Assembly: GCA_031291335.1 (NCBI GenBank)
Contig: JARLJF010000036.1
Coordinates: forward strand, 1-52,772
DNA: 52,772 nt
Origin: Pandoraea sp.
GTDB taxonomy: Bacteria > Pseudomonadota > Gammaproteobacteria > Burkholderiales > Burkholderiaceae
Direction: 5' to 3'
Every line of letters begins with the position of its first letter. Positions within the stretch are counted from its first letter, which is position 1. Shown one piece after another: positions 1 through 9,050 of the stretch. A program made the translations under genes and the position numbers. Below the pieces are notes generated by a model. It ran no database searches and was not told the origin of the DNA. It was given only the letters and a program-made list of their open reading frames with translations.

Positions 1-189
1 CCGGTGACCGGCTGAATTCGCGGAGCACGCAGCGAACCGCTGGCGGGTGCGTTGGGAGTGAGGCGCGGCATGACGGATTCCCCGAGGATTGGCGGCATGG
101 CAGCAGGGCTGAAGGCCTCGTGCCATGTCTGACGTGAGATTCACGGGCGCGCCGGTCGTTCCGCGTGCCCGTAGTGATCCCGGCGTCTC
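1..189. other. Left-edge region without a confident gene
   Basis: No confident gene is seen in this stretch. On the minus strand an open frame begins near position 106 and runs off the left edge, with a second in-frame ATG near 73. It has no clear Shine-Dalgarno sequence and is too short to recognise. The stretch also holds an inverted repeat, listed separately, just downstream of the Hsp33 gene. Confidence 0.3.
143..172 (-). terminator. Inverted repeat after hslO, possible terminator
   Basis: Ten-base arms (143-152 and 163-172, one G-T pair) surround a 10-base loop, 18 bases beyond the hslO stop codon. On the minus strand no T-run follows. It may therefore be a 3' end stabiliser or a weak terminator rather than a classical intrinsic one. 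Confidence 0.4.
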
Positions 190-1125
190 TCAATGCTGCC
201 CGGACGGCGCGGTGTGGGCCTGCTCGGTAAAGAGCTGTGCCGCATCCACCTTGTCGAAGTGATAGGTCTGGCGGCAGAACTCGCACGCCACTTCAACGTT
301 CGGGCGTTCGTCGAACACGCTCATGACTTCCGCCTCACCGAGCGTGCGCAACATATTGGCGACGCGCTCGCGCGAGCACGAGCAGCGAAACGCGGTGACC
401 TGCGGCTCGAACACGCGCACCGTCTCTTCCCAGAACAGGCGATGCAGCATCGTTTCCCGGTCGGTGCCCAGCATTTCGTCGCGCTTGAGTGTGTTGCCCA
501 GTTGGCAGACGCGATTCCACGTGTCTTCATCCAGTTCGGGGGCCTTCTCGGCGCCAGCGCCTGCCGTGCCGCCATGACCCGGCAGTTTCTGCAGCAGAAC
601 GCCGACGGCATGGTTCTCGTCCGAGGCCAGCCACAGACGCGTGTCGAGCTGCTCCGAATGGTGCATGTAGTGCTCAAGCACCGATGCAATATCCGGCAGG
701 GGGCCGTGTTCGTCGGACAGCGGCACGATACCCTGGTACGGCTGCTGGCCCGGTTGCTTGACGCGAGGGTCGAGCGTGATGGCGAAGTTCGCGCGGCCGT
801 TGACGTTGACGAGCGACTTGAGCGTCGCGTCTTCGGGAATCTCGCCGCTGTACTTCGCGGTCGCACGCATTGTCAGATCGGCGTTGCATTCGACCACGAT
901 CATGGCAACGGGGCCGTCGCCGTGCAGTTGCAGAATCAGGGCGCCGTCGAATTTGACGTTCGCCGTGAGCAGCGCCGCTGCGGCCATCATTTCGCCGAGC
1001 AGATGGCGCACCGGCAGCGGGTAGTCGTGACGTTCAAGCACCGCGCGCCAGGTGGCGTCGAGGCTGACGTACTCGCCGCGCACCGGGGCGGCGTCGAACA
1101 TGAATTTCTGAAGTTGGTCGGACAC
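190..1125 (-). CDS. hslO: Redox-regulated chaperone Hsp33
   Basis: Cytosolic holdase chaperone of 311 residues that is switched on by oxidative unfolding. The C-terminal zinc centre is complete: Cys248-x-Cys250 and Cys281-x2-Cys284, the CxC/CxxC arrangement that defines the family. The N-terminal two thirds match the Hsp33 core, with a conserved segment around residue 45 on the active-monomer surface. I start at the GTG at 1125 because an AGGA Shine-Dalgarno lies just upstream and the protein then begins with the family-typical SDQLQKFMF. A longer frame reaches 1197 but adds a low-complexity extension. The gamma-carbonic-anhydrase-like gene lies 192 bases upstream on the same strand. Confidence 0.95.
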   Translation of the reverse strand: MSDQLQKFMFDAAPVRGEYVSLDATWRAVLERHDYPLPVRHLLGEMMAAAALLTANVKFDGALILQLHGDGPVAMIVVECNADLTMRATAKYSGEIPEDATLKSLVNVNGRANFAITLDPRVKQPGQQPYQGIVPLSDEHGPLPDIASVLEHYMHHSEQLDTRLWLASDENHAVGVLLQKLPGHGGTAGAGAEKAPELDEDTWNRVCQLGNTLKRDEMLGTDRETMLHRLFWEETVRVFEPQVTAFRCSCSRERVANMLRTLGEAEVMSVFDERPNVEVACEFCRQTYHFDKVDAAQLFTEQAHTAPSGQH

Positions 1126-1317
1126 GGTCGAATTCCTGAAAAATGCGGCAACGGCGGTCAGTGTGGCGGGCGGCGGTGCGTGGGGAAGAAACCGCACGAA
1201 CGGGCCCGATTTCGCACAAAAGCCGGTGATTGGCGCGTCAATGTTGCGATATCTGGGGGCGCGCGCCGCATTTTCAACACACCGGTAGCGCAGCTCGCGC
1301 TGCCGTCGGTGGCTCGC

Positions 1318-1842
1318 TCAGCCGATGCGCACCAGTTGTTCCTTGAAAACCTGACGGCGCGTCGCGTAGACGTCCGCATTGCGCTTGAGGTTGGCCACTT
1401 CCTCGTCGGTCAGCTCACGTACGACCTTGGCGGGCACGCCCAGAATCAGCGAGCGGTCGGGGAACGTCTTGCGTTCGGTGACCAGCGCACCTGCGCCGAC
1501 GAGGCTGTCGCGGCCGATGACCGCGCCATTGAGCAGCACCGCCTGAATGCCGACCAGCGAGTTTTCGCCGACCGTACAGCCGTGCAGCATCGCCTGATGA
1601 CCGACGCTCACGCCGTTGGCCAGCGTAAGCGGATATCCCGGGTCGGCATGCAGGACGGCGCCTTCCTGCACATTGGTGCCCACGCCGACCTTGATCGGTT
1701 CGTTGTCGCCGCGAATGGCAACCCCTGGCCACACGCTACTGTTCTCGGCGAGGATCACCTCTCCGATGATGGTGGCGGTGTCGGCCACGAAAGCACTCTC
1801 GTGGATCTGCGGGGTCTTGTCTCCAAGTTTATAGATCGGCAT
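1318..1842 (-). CDS. Gamma-carbonic anhydrase family protein (YrdA-like)
   Basis: This 174-residue protein is a left-handed beta-helix built from hexapeptide repeats, the fold of the trimeric gamma-class carbonic anhydrase / YrdA / PaaY group. The three metal-ligand histidines are in place: His65 (motif LHADPG), His82 and His87 (motif GHQAMLHGC). Length is usual for the compact bacterial branch. That branch often lacks the catalytic glutamate loop of archaeal Cam, so carbonic anhydrase activity is not assured. Transcribed divergently from the DUF455 gene with only 49 bases between start codons, so the two promoters must overlap or be very compact. Confidence 0.88.
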   Translation of the reverse strand: MPIYKLGDKTPQIHESAFVADTATIIGEVILAENSSVWPGVAIRGDNEPIKVGVGTNVQEGAVLHADPGYPLTLANGVSVGHQAMLHGCTVGENSLVGIQAVLLNGAVIGRDSLVGAGALVTERKTFPDRSLILGVPAKVVRELTDEEVANLKRNADVYATRRQVFKEQLVRIG

Positions 1843-1891
1843 GGCGGCTTCGGTTCGCGGTTAAAATCGACGAAATAGCTATTGTAACGTC

Positions 1892-2845
1892 ATGGCCGAT
1901 TTCACTCCCGTGCCCGGCGGCGATGCCGCGCACAACGCCGTTTCCGGCAATTTTCCCGAACCTTCCCGGTCCAGCGATGTTTCGGTCCTGCCCGGCTGCG
2001 CCCGCGCGCACGCGCTGGCGCTTCTGCGCCTGTGCGATCCGTACGCGAAGGCGAGCGGCGTGACGGCGCTGCGCGATGCGGTGCGCAATGGCGTCGAGCA
2101 CTGGTATCCCGCGCGGCGCCTCGATGTCGCTGAGGTAGCGGATTCGACCGATCTTGCCGGCGGTGGGGATGAGCGCGACGTGGGCATTCCGGGACGCCCT
2201 GTGGCGCCCCGGTTGGTTTCGCCGCGCGAGTTGAAGCACCGCGCGGTGACGTCGGTCGAGGGGCGCGCCGCGCTCTTGCACGCACTCGCCCATATCGAAT
2301 TCAACGCAATCAATCTGGCGCTCGACGCTCTCTGGCGCTTCGACGGCTTGCCGGCCGAGTATTACGACGATTGGCTGCAGGTCGCGGCGGAGGAGGCTTA
2401 CCACTTCTCACTGCTGTCGACGCATCTGAAAACCCTCGGCGACGGCTATTACTACGGATGTTTCCCGGCGCACGATGGCCTGTGGGAGATGGCGCGCAGA
2501 ACGTCCGGCGACTGGCTGGCCCGCCTCGCGCTGGTGCCGCGCACGCTCGAGGCGCGCGGGCTGGACGCCAGTCCGCCGATCCGGGCCAAGCTGGCCAGCG
2601 CGGGCGACGCTGAAGGTGCCGCCATTCTCGACATCATCCTGCGTGACGAGATCGGGCATGTCGCCATCGGCAACCGGTGGTATCGCTGGGGCTGCGAGCG
2701 CGCGGGATGCGATCCCATCGAGACGTATGCGCGGCTGGCGGTGCAATACAGCGCGCCGCGCCTGCGTGGACCATTCAATCTGGAGGCGCGCCGGGCGGCG
2801 GGCTTCGATGATGACGAACTCGCGGCGCTCCAGGCGGGTGCGTAA
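1892..2845 (+). CDS. Ferritin-like domain protein, DUF455 family
   Basis: A 317-residue protein of the DUF455 ferritin-like group. The mid-region has a helix with HIEFNAINLALD and a following helix with AAEEAYHF. The C-terminal half has a third, LRDEIGHV. These Glu...ExxH elements are the carboxylate and histidine ligands of a di-iron four-helix bundle. The biological role of DUF455 is not well established. Some related proteins act in tRNA hydroxylation or iron chemistry, but that cannot be read from this sequence. It starts at the ATG at 1892, back-to-back with the gamma-carbonic anhydrase gene. Confidence 0.85.
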   Translation: MADFTPVPGGDAAHNAVSGNFPEPSRSSDVSVLPGCARAHALALLRLCDPYAKASGVTALRDAVRNGVEHWYPARRLDVAEVADSTDLAGGGDERDVGIPGRPVAPRLVSPRELKHRAVTSVEGRAALLHALAHIEFNAINLALDALWRFDGLPAEYYDDWLQVAAEEAYHFSLLSTHLKTLGDGYYYGCFPAHDGLWEMARRTSGDWLARLALVPRTLEARGLDASPPIRAKLASAGDAEGAAILDIILRDEIGHVAIGNRWYRWGCERAGCDPIETYARLAVQYSAPRLRGPFNLEARRAAGFDDDELAALQAGA

Positions 2846-2948
2846 CCTCACGCACGAGTAGCGCACGAGGCACGGCCGATGCGTCAATTTTGAAGCCGAT
2901 ATACTCGGCGTTCCTCAATCGTTTCGATCTTCACCATCTGCCAGCGCC

Positions 2949-3890
2949 ATGACCGATTCGCGATCCGAGTTTCTGACTGTGCGTGGCCTGCGCCATCATG
3001 TCCGGCAATGGGGCACGCCCGGTGCGCCGAAATTGTTCTTGTTGCACTGCTGGATGGACGTGTCGGCGTCGTTCCAGTTCGTGGCGCAAACGCTGGCGCA
3101 GCGCTGGCATCTGCTCGCCCCCGACTGGCGTGGTTTCGGCCTCTCGGACTGGCCGGTCGCCGACGGCCGCTGCGGCAGCTACTGGTTTCCCGACTATCTC
3201 GCCGACCTCGACGCCCTGCTTGACGTCTACACGGAGCCTGGCGAAGCCATCAACCTGATCGGCCACAGCATGGGCGGCAACGTCGCCTGCCTGTATGCCG
3301 GGGTGCGGCCGGCGCGGGTTCGACGTCTCGTGAATCTGGAGGGCTTCGGTCTGCCGCCGTCGCAGCCGATCGCGGCGATCCGACAACTCGGCCGGTGGCT
3401 CGACGATCTGCAAAGCATGCCGACGCTGCGTCCGTACGCCACACTCGACGACGTGGCAGGGCGGTTGCGCAAGACGAATCCGCGCCTCGCGCCAGCGCGG
3501 GCGGCGTGGCTAGCTGAGCGCTGGGCGCGTCAGGCGCGCGACGGGCAATGGCATTTGCTTGCCGATGCGGCCCACAAGATCGCCAATCCGTATCCTTACC
3601 GACTCGACGAAGCCATGGCGGTATGGGGCAACGTGAGCGCACCGGTGCTGCACGTCGAGGCGACGGATTCGGAGGTGCTGCAACACTTCGTCGGGGCGCA
3701 GGGTACGGCGCTGTTCCGCGAACGTTTCAAGGTCTTTCCGAATTTGACAGAAGCTTTTGTGGCCGACGCGGGCCACATGCTGCATCACGATCAACCGGAC
3801 GAGGTTGCCCGGCTGATCGAGGACTTTTGCCGGGAGTCAGTGAGCCTCGGCAGGGGAGGCGCTACGGGAGCAGGGCGGGAGCCGGTATAG
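2949..3890 (+). CDS. Alpha/beta hydrolase
   Basis: A 313-residue alpha/beta-hydrolase-fold enzyme. An oxyanion-hole loop follows strand 3 (LHCWMD, near residue 35). The nucleophile elbow is GHSMGG near residue 102, and the catalytic histidine lies in DAGHMLHHDQP near residue 277. An acidic residue after the late strand HVEATDS is a candidate third member of the triad. The substrate cannot be told from sequence. There is no signal peptide, so it is probably cytosolic. It sits alone between the DUF455 and PHP genes on the same strand, with gaps of about 100 bases on each side. Confidence 0.88.
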   Translation: MTDSRSEFLTVRGLRHHVRQWGTPGAPKLFLLHCWMDVSASFQFVAQTLAQRWHLLAPDWRGFGLSDWPVADGRCGSYWFPDYLADLDALLDVYTEPGEAINLIGHSMGGNVACLYAGVRPARVRRLVNLEGFGLPPSQPIAAIRQLGRWLDDLQSMPTLRPYATLDDVAGRLRKTNPRLAPARAAWLAERWARQARDGQWHLLADAAHKIANPYPYRLDEAMAVWGNVSAPVLHVEATDSEVLQHFVGAQGTALFRERFKVFPNLTEAFVADAGHMLHHDQPDEVARLIEDFCRESVSLGRGGATGAGREPV

Positions 3891-4007
3891 GCGTCAGTGC
3901 GAAGGCAACTCGCGTCGCGTGCACTTGAGCGGTAGAATGAAGCCGTCATTACAACGTCGTACGCCGGTATCTGGCGGGTCAGACGTGTCATCGCCCGGCG
4001 GCTCAAC

Positions 4008-4841
4008 ATGCTCAACGCGGATCTTCATTGTCATTCCAAGGTATCGGACGGTACGCTTACGCCGTCTGAAGTCGCGCAGGTCGCATTCGACGCGGGTGTC
4101 GAACTGTGGGCGCTGACCGACCACGATGAGATCGGCGGCCAGCGCGAAGCGCGGGCGGCGGCCGAAGCGCTGGGCATGCGTTACGTGAGTGGCGTGGAGA
4201 TTTCCATTACGTGGGCCAATCGCACGGTGCATATCGTCGGGCTGAACATCGACCCCGACAACCCCACGCTGATTGACGGCCTCGCGGCAACGCGTGGCGG
4301 CCGGGCAGGGCGGGCAGAGCAGATGAGTGAGCAATTGGCGGCGGCGGGCATACCTGACGCCTACGAAGGTGCGCTACGCTACGTCGGCAATCCCGACCTG
4401 ATTTCCCGTACGCACTTCGCACGGTATCTGGTAGAGATCGGCAAATGCGCCTCGGTCTCGGATGTGTTTGCGAAGTATCTGGCGGAAGGCCGCCCTGGCT
4501 ACGTGCCGCACCGATGGGCGACGCTTGAGGAATCCGTGAAATGGATCCGTGGTGCGGGCGGCATTGCCGTTGTTGCGCACCCGGGGCGCTACAAATTCTC
4601 GCCGCTTGAGTTCGGCGTACTGTTCGATCAGTTCCGTGAACTTGGTGGCGAAGCGATCGAAGTGATTACCGGCAGCCACACGCCGGAGCAATACCGCGAG
4701 TATGCCGATGTCGCGCGTCAGTACGATTTTCTGGCGTCGCGTGGGTCGGATTTCCATGGACCGTCCGAGAGCCGAGCGCTTCTCGGCAAGCTGCCTGCGC
4801 TGCCCGACGATCTCACCCCGGTCTGGAGCCGCTGGCAGTAA
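4008..4841 (+). CDS. PHP-domain phosphoesterase, Rnm/YciV-like 5'-3' exoribonuclease
   Basis: A 277-residue PHP-domain protein of the Rnm/YciV (RNase AM) type. The metal-binding motifs appear in order: DLHCHSKVSDG at the N-terminus, LTDHDE near residue 38, GVEIS near residue 63, VVAHPGR in the middle and SRGSDFHG near the C-terminus. These supply the trinuclear metal site. Family members remove 5' nucleotides from short RNA and from 5S/16S/23S rRNA ends. The YciO-type gene follows after only 12 bases, the same PHP-YciO adjacency found in enterobacteria, which supports the assignment and implies co-transcription. Confidence 0.9.
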   Translation: MLNADLHCHSKVSDGTLTPSEVAQVAFDAGVELWALTDHDEIGGQREARAAAEALGMRYVSGVEISITWANRTVHIVGLNIDPDNPTLIDGLAATRGGRAGRAEQMSEQLAAAGIPDAYEGALRYVGNPDLISRTHFARYLVEIGKCASVSDVFAKYLAEGRPGYVPHRWATLEESVKWIRGAGGIAVVAHPGRYKFSPLEFGVLFDQFRELGGEAIEVITGSHTPEQYREYADVARQYDFLASRGSDFHGPSESRALLGKLPALPDDLTPVWSRWQ

Positions 4842-4853
4842 CCTTCCGACGCT

Positions 4854-5480
4854 ATGTCGCAATTCTTCCAGATTCATCCGGAAAATCCTCAATCCCGACT
4901 CATCAAACAAGCCGCCCAGATCATCGACAAGGGCGGTATCGTGGCGTTGCCGACCGATTCGAGCTACGCGATTGCCTGTCACATCGACGACAAGCTGGCC
5001 GTTGATCGCCTGCGGCGCATTCGTGGCCTTGACGAGAAGCAACTGCTGTCGTTGCTGGTGCGCGATCTGTCGGAGTTGGCGGAGTTTGCCATCGTCGACA
5101 ATCGGCAGTACCGGCTGATCAAGGCGACCACGCCGGGCCCGTACGTGTTCATTCTCGAGGCGACGAAGGAGGTGCCGCGCCGTCTCTCGCATCCGTCGCG
5201 AAAGACCATTGGCCTGCGCGTGCCGGAACACGCCATCACGCTCGCATTGCTCGAGGAACTGGGCCAGCCGTTGCTCGCTACCACGCTGATTCTGCCGGGC
5301 GAAACCGAGCCGCTGAACGATCCTGAAGAGATTCGCGAGCGGCTGGAAAAGCAACTGGATCTGGTGATCGACGGCGGCGCTTGTCCGAAAGAGCCGTCGA
5401 CGGTGGTCGACCTGAGCGTGACGCCGCCTGAAGTGCTGCGCCGCGGGCGCGGCTCGCTTGCGCCGTTCGGATTGTCGTGA
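4854..5480 (+). CDS. YciO-type member of the Sua5/YrdC/YciO family
   Basis: A 208-residue single-domain YrdC-fold protein. The dsRNA- and nucleotide-binding cleft is indicated by ALPTDSSYAIAC near residue 30, a KQLLSLL segment, and SRKTIGLRVP, followed by STVVDLS near the end. The family includes the L-threonylcarbamoyladenylate synthases TsaC and Sua5. This sequence, with DSSYA in place of the usual TET-type motif and a PHP gene next door, belongs with YciO. In E. coli YciO does not readily replace TsaC in t6A synthesis, so I do not call this gene tsaC. Probably co-transcribed with the PHP gene. Confidence 0.87.
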   Translation: MSQFFQIHPENPQSRLIKQAAQIIDKGGIVALPTDSSYAIACHIDDKLAVDRLRRIRGLDEKQLLSLLVRDLSELAEFAIVDNRQYRLIKATTPGPYVFILEATKEVPRRLSHPSRKTIGLRVPEHAITLALLEELGQPLLATTLILPGETEPLNDPEEIRERLEKQLDLVIDGGACPKEPSTVVDLSVTPPEVLRRGRGSLAPFGLS

Positions 5481-5553
5481 CGCAGTACGTCCCGGCATCT
5501 TTGCAATGCGCGGTAATACTGGCGGGCGGGTCAGCTTGTTACAATAGCCGGCT

Positions 5554-6219
5554 ATGAATGCAGACCTGATCCAGACCATTGCGGTCTACGCGCTCCCCGT
5601 CCTCTTTGCGATTACGTTGCACGAGGCCGCGCACGGCTACGTCGCCAAATATTTCGGCGACCCCACGGCCTATCTGATGGGGCGTGTGACGCTCAATCCT
5701 CTCAAGCACATCGACCCGATCGGTACGGTGCTCGTACCGCTCGCGCTCTACTTCATGACGAGCGGGGCGTTCCTGTTCGGCTACGCCAAGCCGGTGCCCG
5801 TGGCGTTCGGCAGTCTGCGCAATCCCCGCGTCGATACGATCTGGGTGGCGCTGGCCGGTCCGGTGTGCAACTTCATTCAGGCGATTCTTTGGGCGGTGTT
5901 CGGCCTGGGCCTGCAAGTGGCCGGCGTACACGAGCCGTTTTTCATGATGATGGCGCAGGCCGGTCTGCTGGTGAACCTGGTGATGTGCATGTTCAACCTG
6001 TTTCCGGTGCCACCGCTCGATGGCGGACGCGTGCTCGTGTCGCTGCTGCCGGCGCGTGCGGCCTACACACTTTCGCGGCTCGAGCCCTACGGCTTTTTCA
6101 TCGTGATGGCCCTGGTGGTGAGTGGTGTGCTTGGCCGTGTCTGGCTGTGGCCGCTGATCCAGTGGGGGCGCGACCTTATTGTCTGGATGCTCACGCCGCT
6201 GCTGTCGCTGGTTTCCTGA
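5554..6219 (+). CDS. Site-2 protease family (M50) integral membrane metallopeptidase
   Basis: A 221-residue membrane protein with about five or six hydrophobic segments. The zinc site is visible as His23-Glu24-x2-His27 (HEAAH) in the first transmembrane helix. The third ligand is the Asp of NLFPVPPLDGGRVL in a later helix. No PDZ domain is present, so this is the short Rip-like class rather than RseP. Its substrate is unknown. trpS begins 25 bases downstream on the same strand, and this pairing is usual in beta-proteobacteria. The start at 5554 has no strong Shine-Dalgarno; a TACAAT hexamer lies nine bases upstream. Confidence 0.9.
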   Translation: MNADLIQTIAVYALPVLFAITLHEAAHGYVAKYFGDPTAYLMGRVTLNPLKHIDPIGTVLVPLALYFMTSGAFLFGYAKPVPVAFGSLRNPRVDTIWVALAGPVCNFIQAILWAVFGLGLQVAGVHEPFFMMMAQAGLLVNLVMCMFNLFPVPPLDGGRVLVSLLPARAAYTLSRLEPYGFFIVMALVVSGVLGRVWLWPLIQWGRDLIVWMLTPLLSLVS

Positions 6220-6244
6220 AGTTTTTGCAGAACATAACAAGACC

Positions 6245-7447
6245 ATGTACCCCGAACGCGTTTTCTCCGGCATGCGACCGACCGGTCGTCTGCACCTCGG
6301 CCACTATCACGGCGTGCTCAAGAACTGGATTCAGCTCCAGTCCGAGTACCCGTGCTACTTCTGTGTGGTCGACTGGCATGCGCTGACCACGCACTACGAA
6401 ACGCCGGAAGTCATCGAGCAGAACGTATGGGACGTGCTGATCGACTGGCTGGCTGCAGGGATCGACCCGAATCAGGCCACGCTGTTCATCCAGAGCAAGG
6501 TGCCCGAGCATGCCGAACTGGCATTGCTCATCGGCATGAGCACGCCGCTGGGCTGGCTCGAACGCGTGCCGACGTACAAGGAGCAGATCGAGAAGCTCAA
6601 GGAAAAAGATCTGTCGACGTACGGCTTCCTGGGGTATCCGGTACTGATGGCCGCCGATATTCTGCTTTACCGCGCACTGCATGTGCCGGTGGGTGAAGAT
6701 CAGGTGCCGCACGTTGAAATGACGCGCGAGATCGCGCGCCGCTTTAACTATCTTTACGGTCGCGAAGCCGGTTTCGAAGAGAAGGCCCTGGCTGCCGCAC
6801 GCAAACTTGGTGGCAAGCGCTCGAAGCTGTATCTGGAACTGCGTACGGCCTACCAGGAGCAGGGTGATGACGAGGCCCTCGAACAGGCACGCGCGATGCT
6901 TTCCGAATCGCAGTCGCTGTCGCTGGGCGACCGCGAGCGACTCTTCGGCTATCTCGAAGGCGCGCGCAAACTGATTCTGGTCGAGCCGCAGGCATTGCTC
7001 ACCCCGGCGTCGCGCATGCCGGGTCTCGACGGTCAAAAAATGTCGAAGTCGTATAACAACACGATCGGCCTGCGCGAAGACGCGGAATCGATTACGAAGA
7101 AGGTGCGCACGATGCCGACCGACCCGGCACGCGTGCGTCGTACCGATCCGGGCGATCCCGAGAAATGCCCGGTGTGGCAACTTCATCAGGTGTACAGCGA
7201 CGACGATACGCGCGACTGGGTGCAGAAGGGCTGCCGTAGCGCCGGTATTGGCTGTCTCGATTGCAAGCAGCCGGTCATCGAAGGCATTCTGCGCGAGCAG
7301 CAGCCGATGCTCGAGCGCGCGCAAAAGTACATGGACGATCCGTCGCTGTTGCGCGCGATCGCGGCCGACGGTTGTGAGAAAGCTCGAAAGTCTGCGCAAG
7401 AGATCATGCGCGAGGTGCGTGAGGCCATGGGGCTGCAGTATTCATGA
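6245..7447 (+). CDS. trpS: Tryptophanyl-tRNA synthetase
   Basis: Class Ic aminoacyl-tRNA synthetase that charges tRNA-Trp. The 400-residue protein has the HIGH-equivalent LHLGHYHG near residue 18 and a perfect KMSKS near residue 263. It is about 65 residues longer than E. coli TrpS. The extra length is a charged helical insertion at roughly residues 172-245, between the FNYLYG segment and the KMSKS loop. I chose the ATG at 6245 because the protein then begins MYPERVFSGM with the ATP-binding strand properly placed. A longer frame upstream overlaps the M50 gene. The methyltransferase gene overlaps its 3' end by four bases (ATGA), so translation is probably coupled. Confidence 0.96.
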   Translation: MYPERVFSGMRPTGRLHLGHYHGVLKNWIQLQSEYPCYFCVVDWHALTTHYETPEVIEQNVWDVLIDWLAAGIDPNQATLFIQSKVPEHAELALLIGMSTPLGWLERVPTYKEQIEKLKEKDLSTYGFLGYPVLMAADILLYRALHVPVGEDQVPHVEMTREIARRFNYLYGREAGFEEKALAAARKLGGKRSKLYLELRTAYQEQGDDEALEQARAMLSESQSLSLGDRERLFGYLEGARKLILVEPQALLTPASRMPGLDGQKMSKSYNNTIGLREDAESITKKVRTMPTDPARVRRTDPGDPEKCPVWQLHQVYSDDDTRDWVQKGCRSAGIGCLDCKQPVIEGILREQQPMLERAQKYMDDPSLLRAIAADGCEKARKSAQEIMREVREAMGLQYS

Positions 7448-8040
7448 CGGACGCCGCCGCTCCCGGTATGCCGCATGGCGTGGGTGCACCGTCGCCGTGG
7501 CTGGTGCGCTGGGCGCATCTGATTCCTTCTGGCGCGTGTGTGCTCGATCTGGCGTGTGGTCAGGGGCGTCACGCGCGCTGGCTCGCGGCGCGGGGGGCGC
7601 ACGTCACCGCCATCGATCGTGACGAGGCGGCACTTGCCACCATGTCAACGCTGACGAATGTCACGACACTGGCGGCCGATCTTGAAGGCGCGGCGTGGCC
7701 ACTGGCCGAAGGCGCGACGTTCGACGCCGTGATCGTCACGAATTATCTGCACCGGCCGCTGCTGTCGCGCATCGCTGCCAGTGTTGCCCCGGGCGGCGTG
7801 CTGATTTACGAAACCTTTGCGCAGGGAAACGAAAGATACGGAAAGCCGTCCAATCCGCTGTTTCTGCTGGCTCCCGGTGAATTGCTCGACGCGGCGCGCA
7901 CGGCGGATCTGCGCGTAGCGGGCTTCGAGGATGTCACGTTGCCGGCACCGCGCGCGGCGTGTGTGCAGCGTTTGTGCGCCACGCGTGCCGCACCCGGGGA
8001 AAACCCCGGCACTGCCGCGCTGTACGAGGCGGCAGCGTAA
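7444..8040 (+). CDS. Class I SAM-dependent methyltransferase
   Basis: A 198-residue Rossmann-fold methyltransferase. Motif I, VLDLACGQGRHARWLA, lies near residue 31 and is followed by the acidic end of strand 2 (TAIDRD). A post-motif region reads DAVIVTNYLHRPL. It resembles the Tam/TehB-like small methyltransferases, but the acceptor substrate cannot be inferred. The start codon overlaps the trpS stop by four bases, so it is co-transcribed and probably translationally coupled with trpS. It has no link to tryptophan charging that I can see. Confidence 0.87.
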   Translation: MTDAAAPGMPHGVGAPSPWLVRWAHLIPSGACVLDLACGQGRHARWLAARGAHVTAIDRDEAALATMSTLTNVTTLAADLEGAAWPLAEGATFDAVIVTNYLHRPLLSRIAASVAPGGVLIYETFAQGNERYGKPSNPLFLLAPGELLDAARTADLRVAGFEDVTLPAPRAACVQRLCATRAAPGENPGTAALYEAAA

Positions 8041-8082
8041 TCCGCTACAATCCACCCTTATCGCTGAATTGTTCGATCAACC

Positions 8083-9000
8083 ATGACTACCCAAACTCCG
8101 ATTCAAGGCAGTATCGTCGCGATTGTCACGCCGATGGCAGAGGACGGCAGCCTTGACCGTGAAGCACTGCGTAACCTGATCAACTGGCATGTCGACGAAG
8201 GCACGGACGGTATCGTGATCGTCGGTACGTCGGGGGAATCGCCGACCGTCAACGTCGAAGAGCACTGCGAACTCATCGAGATCGCCGTGCAGCAAACCGC
8301 CGAAGCCGGCAAGTCGCGTGGCCGCAAGGTGCCGGTGATTGCCGGCACGGGGGGGAACTCGACGGCCGAAGCCATCGAACTCACGAAGCACGCGAAGGAA
8401 GTCGGCGCCGATGCGTCGCTGCAGGTCGTGCCGTACTACAACAAGCCTACGCAGGAAGGCCAGTACCAACACTTCCGCGCCATTGCCGAAGCCGTTGAGC
8501 TGCCGGTCATCCTCTATAATGTGCCCGGCCGTACCGTGGCAGACGCCAGCAACGATACGCTGCTGCGTCTGGCGCAAGTGCCTGGCATCGTTGGCGTGAA
8601 AGACGCCACGGGCAATCTGGATCGTGGCATCGACCTGATCCGGCGTGCCCCGAAGAGCTTCGCCGTGTACAGCGGCGACGACCTGACGGCTGTTGCGCTC
8701 ATGCTCATGGGCGGTCAGGGTAATATCTCGGTCACCGCCAACGTGGCACCGCGTGCGATGCACGAGCTGTGCGTCGCTGCGCTGGCCGGCAATGTGGCCA
8801 AGGCGCGGGAACTGCAATTCCAGTTGTTCGAACTGCACCGTGCCATGTTCGTCGAAGCCAATCCGATCCCCGTGAAGTGGGCGCTGCAACAGATGGGCAT
8901 GATCGCGTCGGGCATCCGCCTGCCGCTCACGCCGCTCGCGCAGGCGTATCAGGACACGGTGCTTGGTGCCCTCAAGTCGGCAAACATCGCCGTTGTCTAA
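8083..9000 (+). CDS. dapA: 4-hydroxy-tetrahydrodipicolinate synthase
   Basis: First committed enzyme of the diaminopimelate/lysine pathway. It condenses pyruvate with aspartate semialdehyde in the cytosol. The 305-residue TIM barrel has the family signatures GTSGESPTV near residue 45, the proton-relay tyrosine Tyr145 (YNVPGRT) and the Schiff-base lysine Lys173 (GVKDATG). It begins a three-gene block with bamC and an MBL-fold hydrolase, a dapA-bamC order that is also found in E. coli. Confidence 0.97.
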   Translation: MTTQTPIQGSIVAIVTPMAEDGSLDREALRNLINWHVDEGTDGIVIVGTSGESPTVNVEEHCELIEIAVQQTAEAGKSRGRKVPVIAGTGGNSTAEAIELTKHAKEVGADASLQVVPYYNKPTQEGQYQHFRAIAEAVELPVILYNVPGRTVADASNDTLLRLAQVPGIVGVKDATGNLDRGIDLIRRAPKSFAVYSGDDLTAVALMLMGGQGNISVTANVAPRAMHELCVAALAGNVAKARELQFQLFELHRAMFVEANPIPVKWALQQMGMIASGIRLPLTPLAQAYQDTVLGALKSANIAVV

Positions 9001-9050
9001 GCTGTCGTTCAAGCACCCGGGTTCGATTGCCCACCCTTTTTTTGCGACTC

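Noticed and set aside
193..1878. A 561-codon open frame on the plus strand, opposite hslO and the gamma-carbonic anhydrase gene
   Set aside because: Its product is rich in Arg, His and Val without any recognisable motif, while both minus-strand genes show complete family signatures. It is a by-product of GC-rich codon use.
4854..5480. tsaC, threonylcarbamoyladenylate synthase for t6A
   Set aside because: The PHP gene next to it and the altered N-terminal motif indicate the YciO branch, which is functionally distinct in E. coli.
6282..6292. A second copy of the TetR-type palindrome near the trpS start (GACCGGTC core)
   Set aside because: It lies in codons for the conserved RPTGRLHLG motif of TrpS and has no promoter around it, so it is a chance match.
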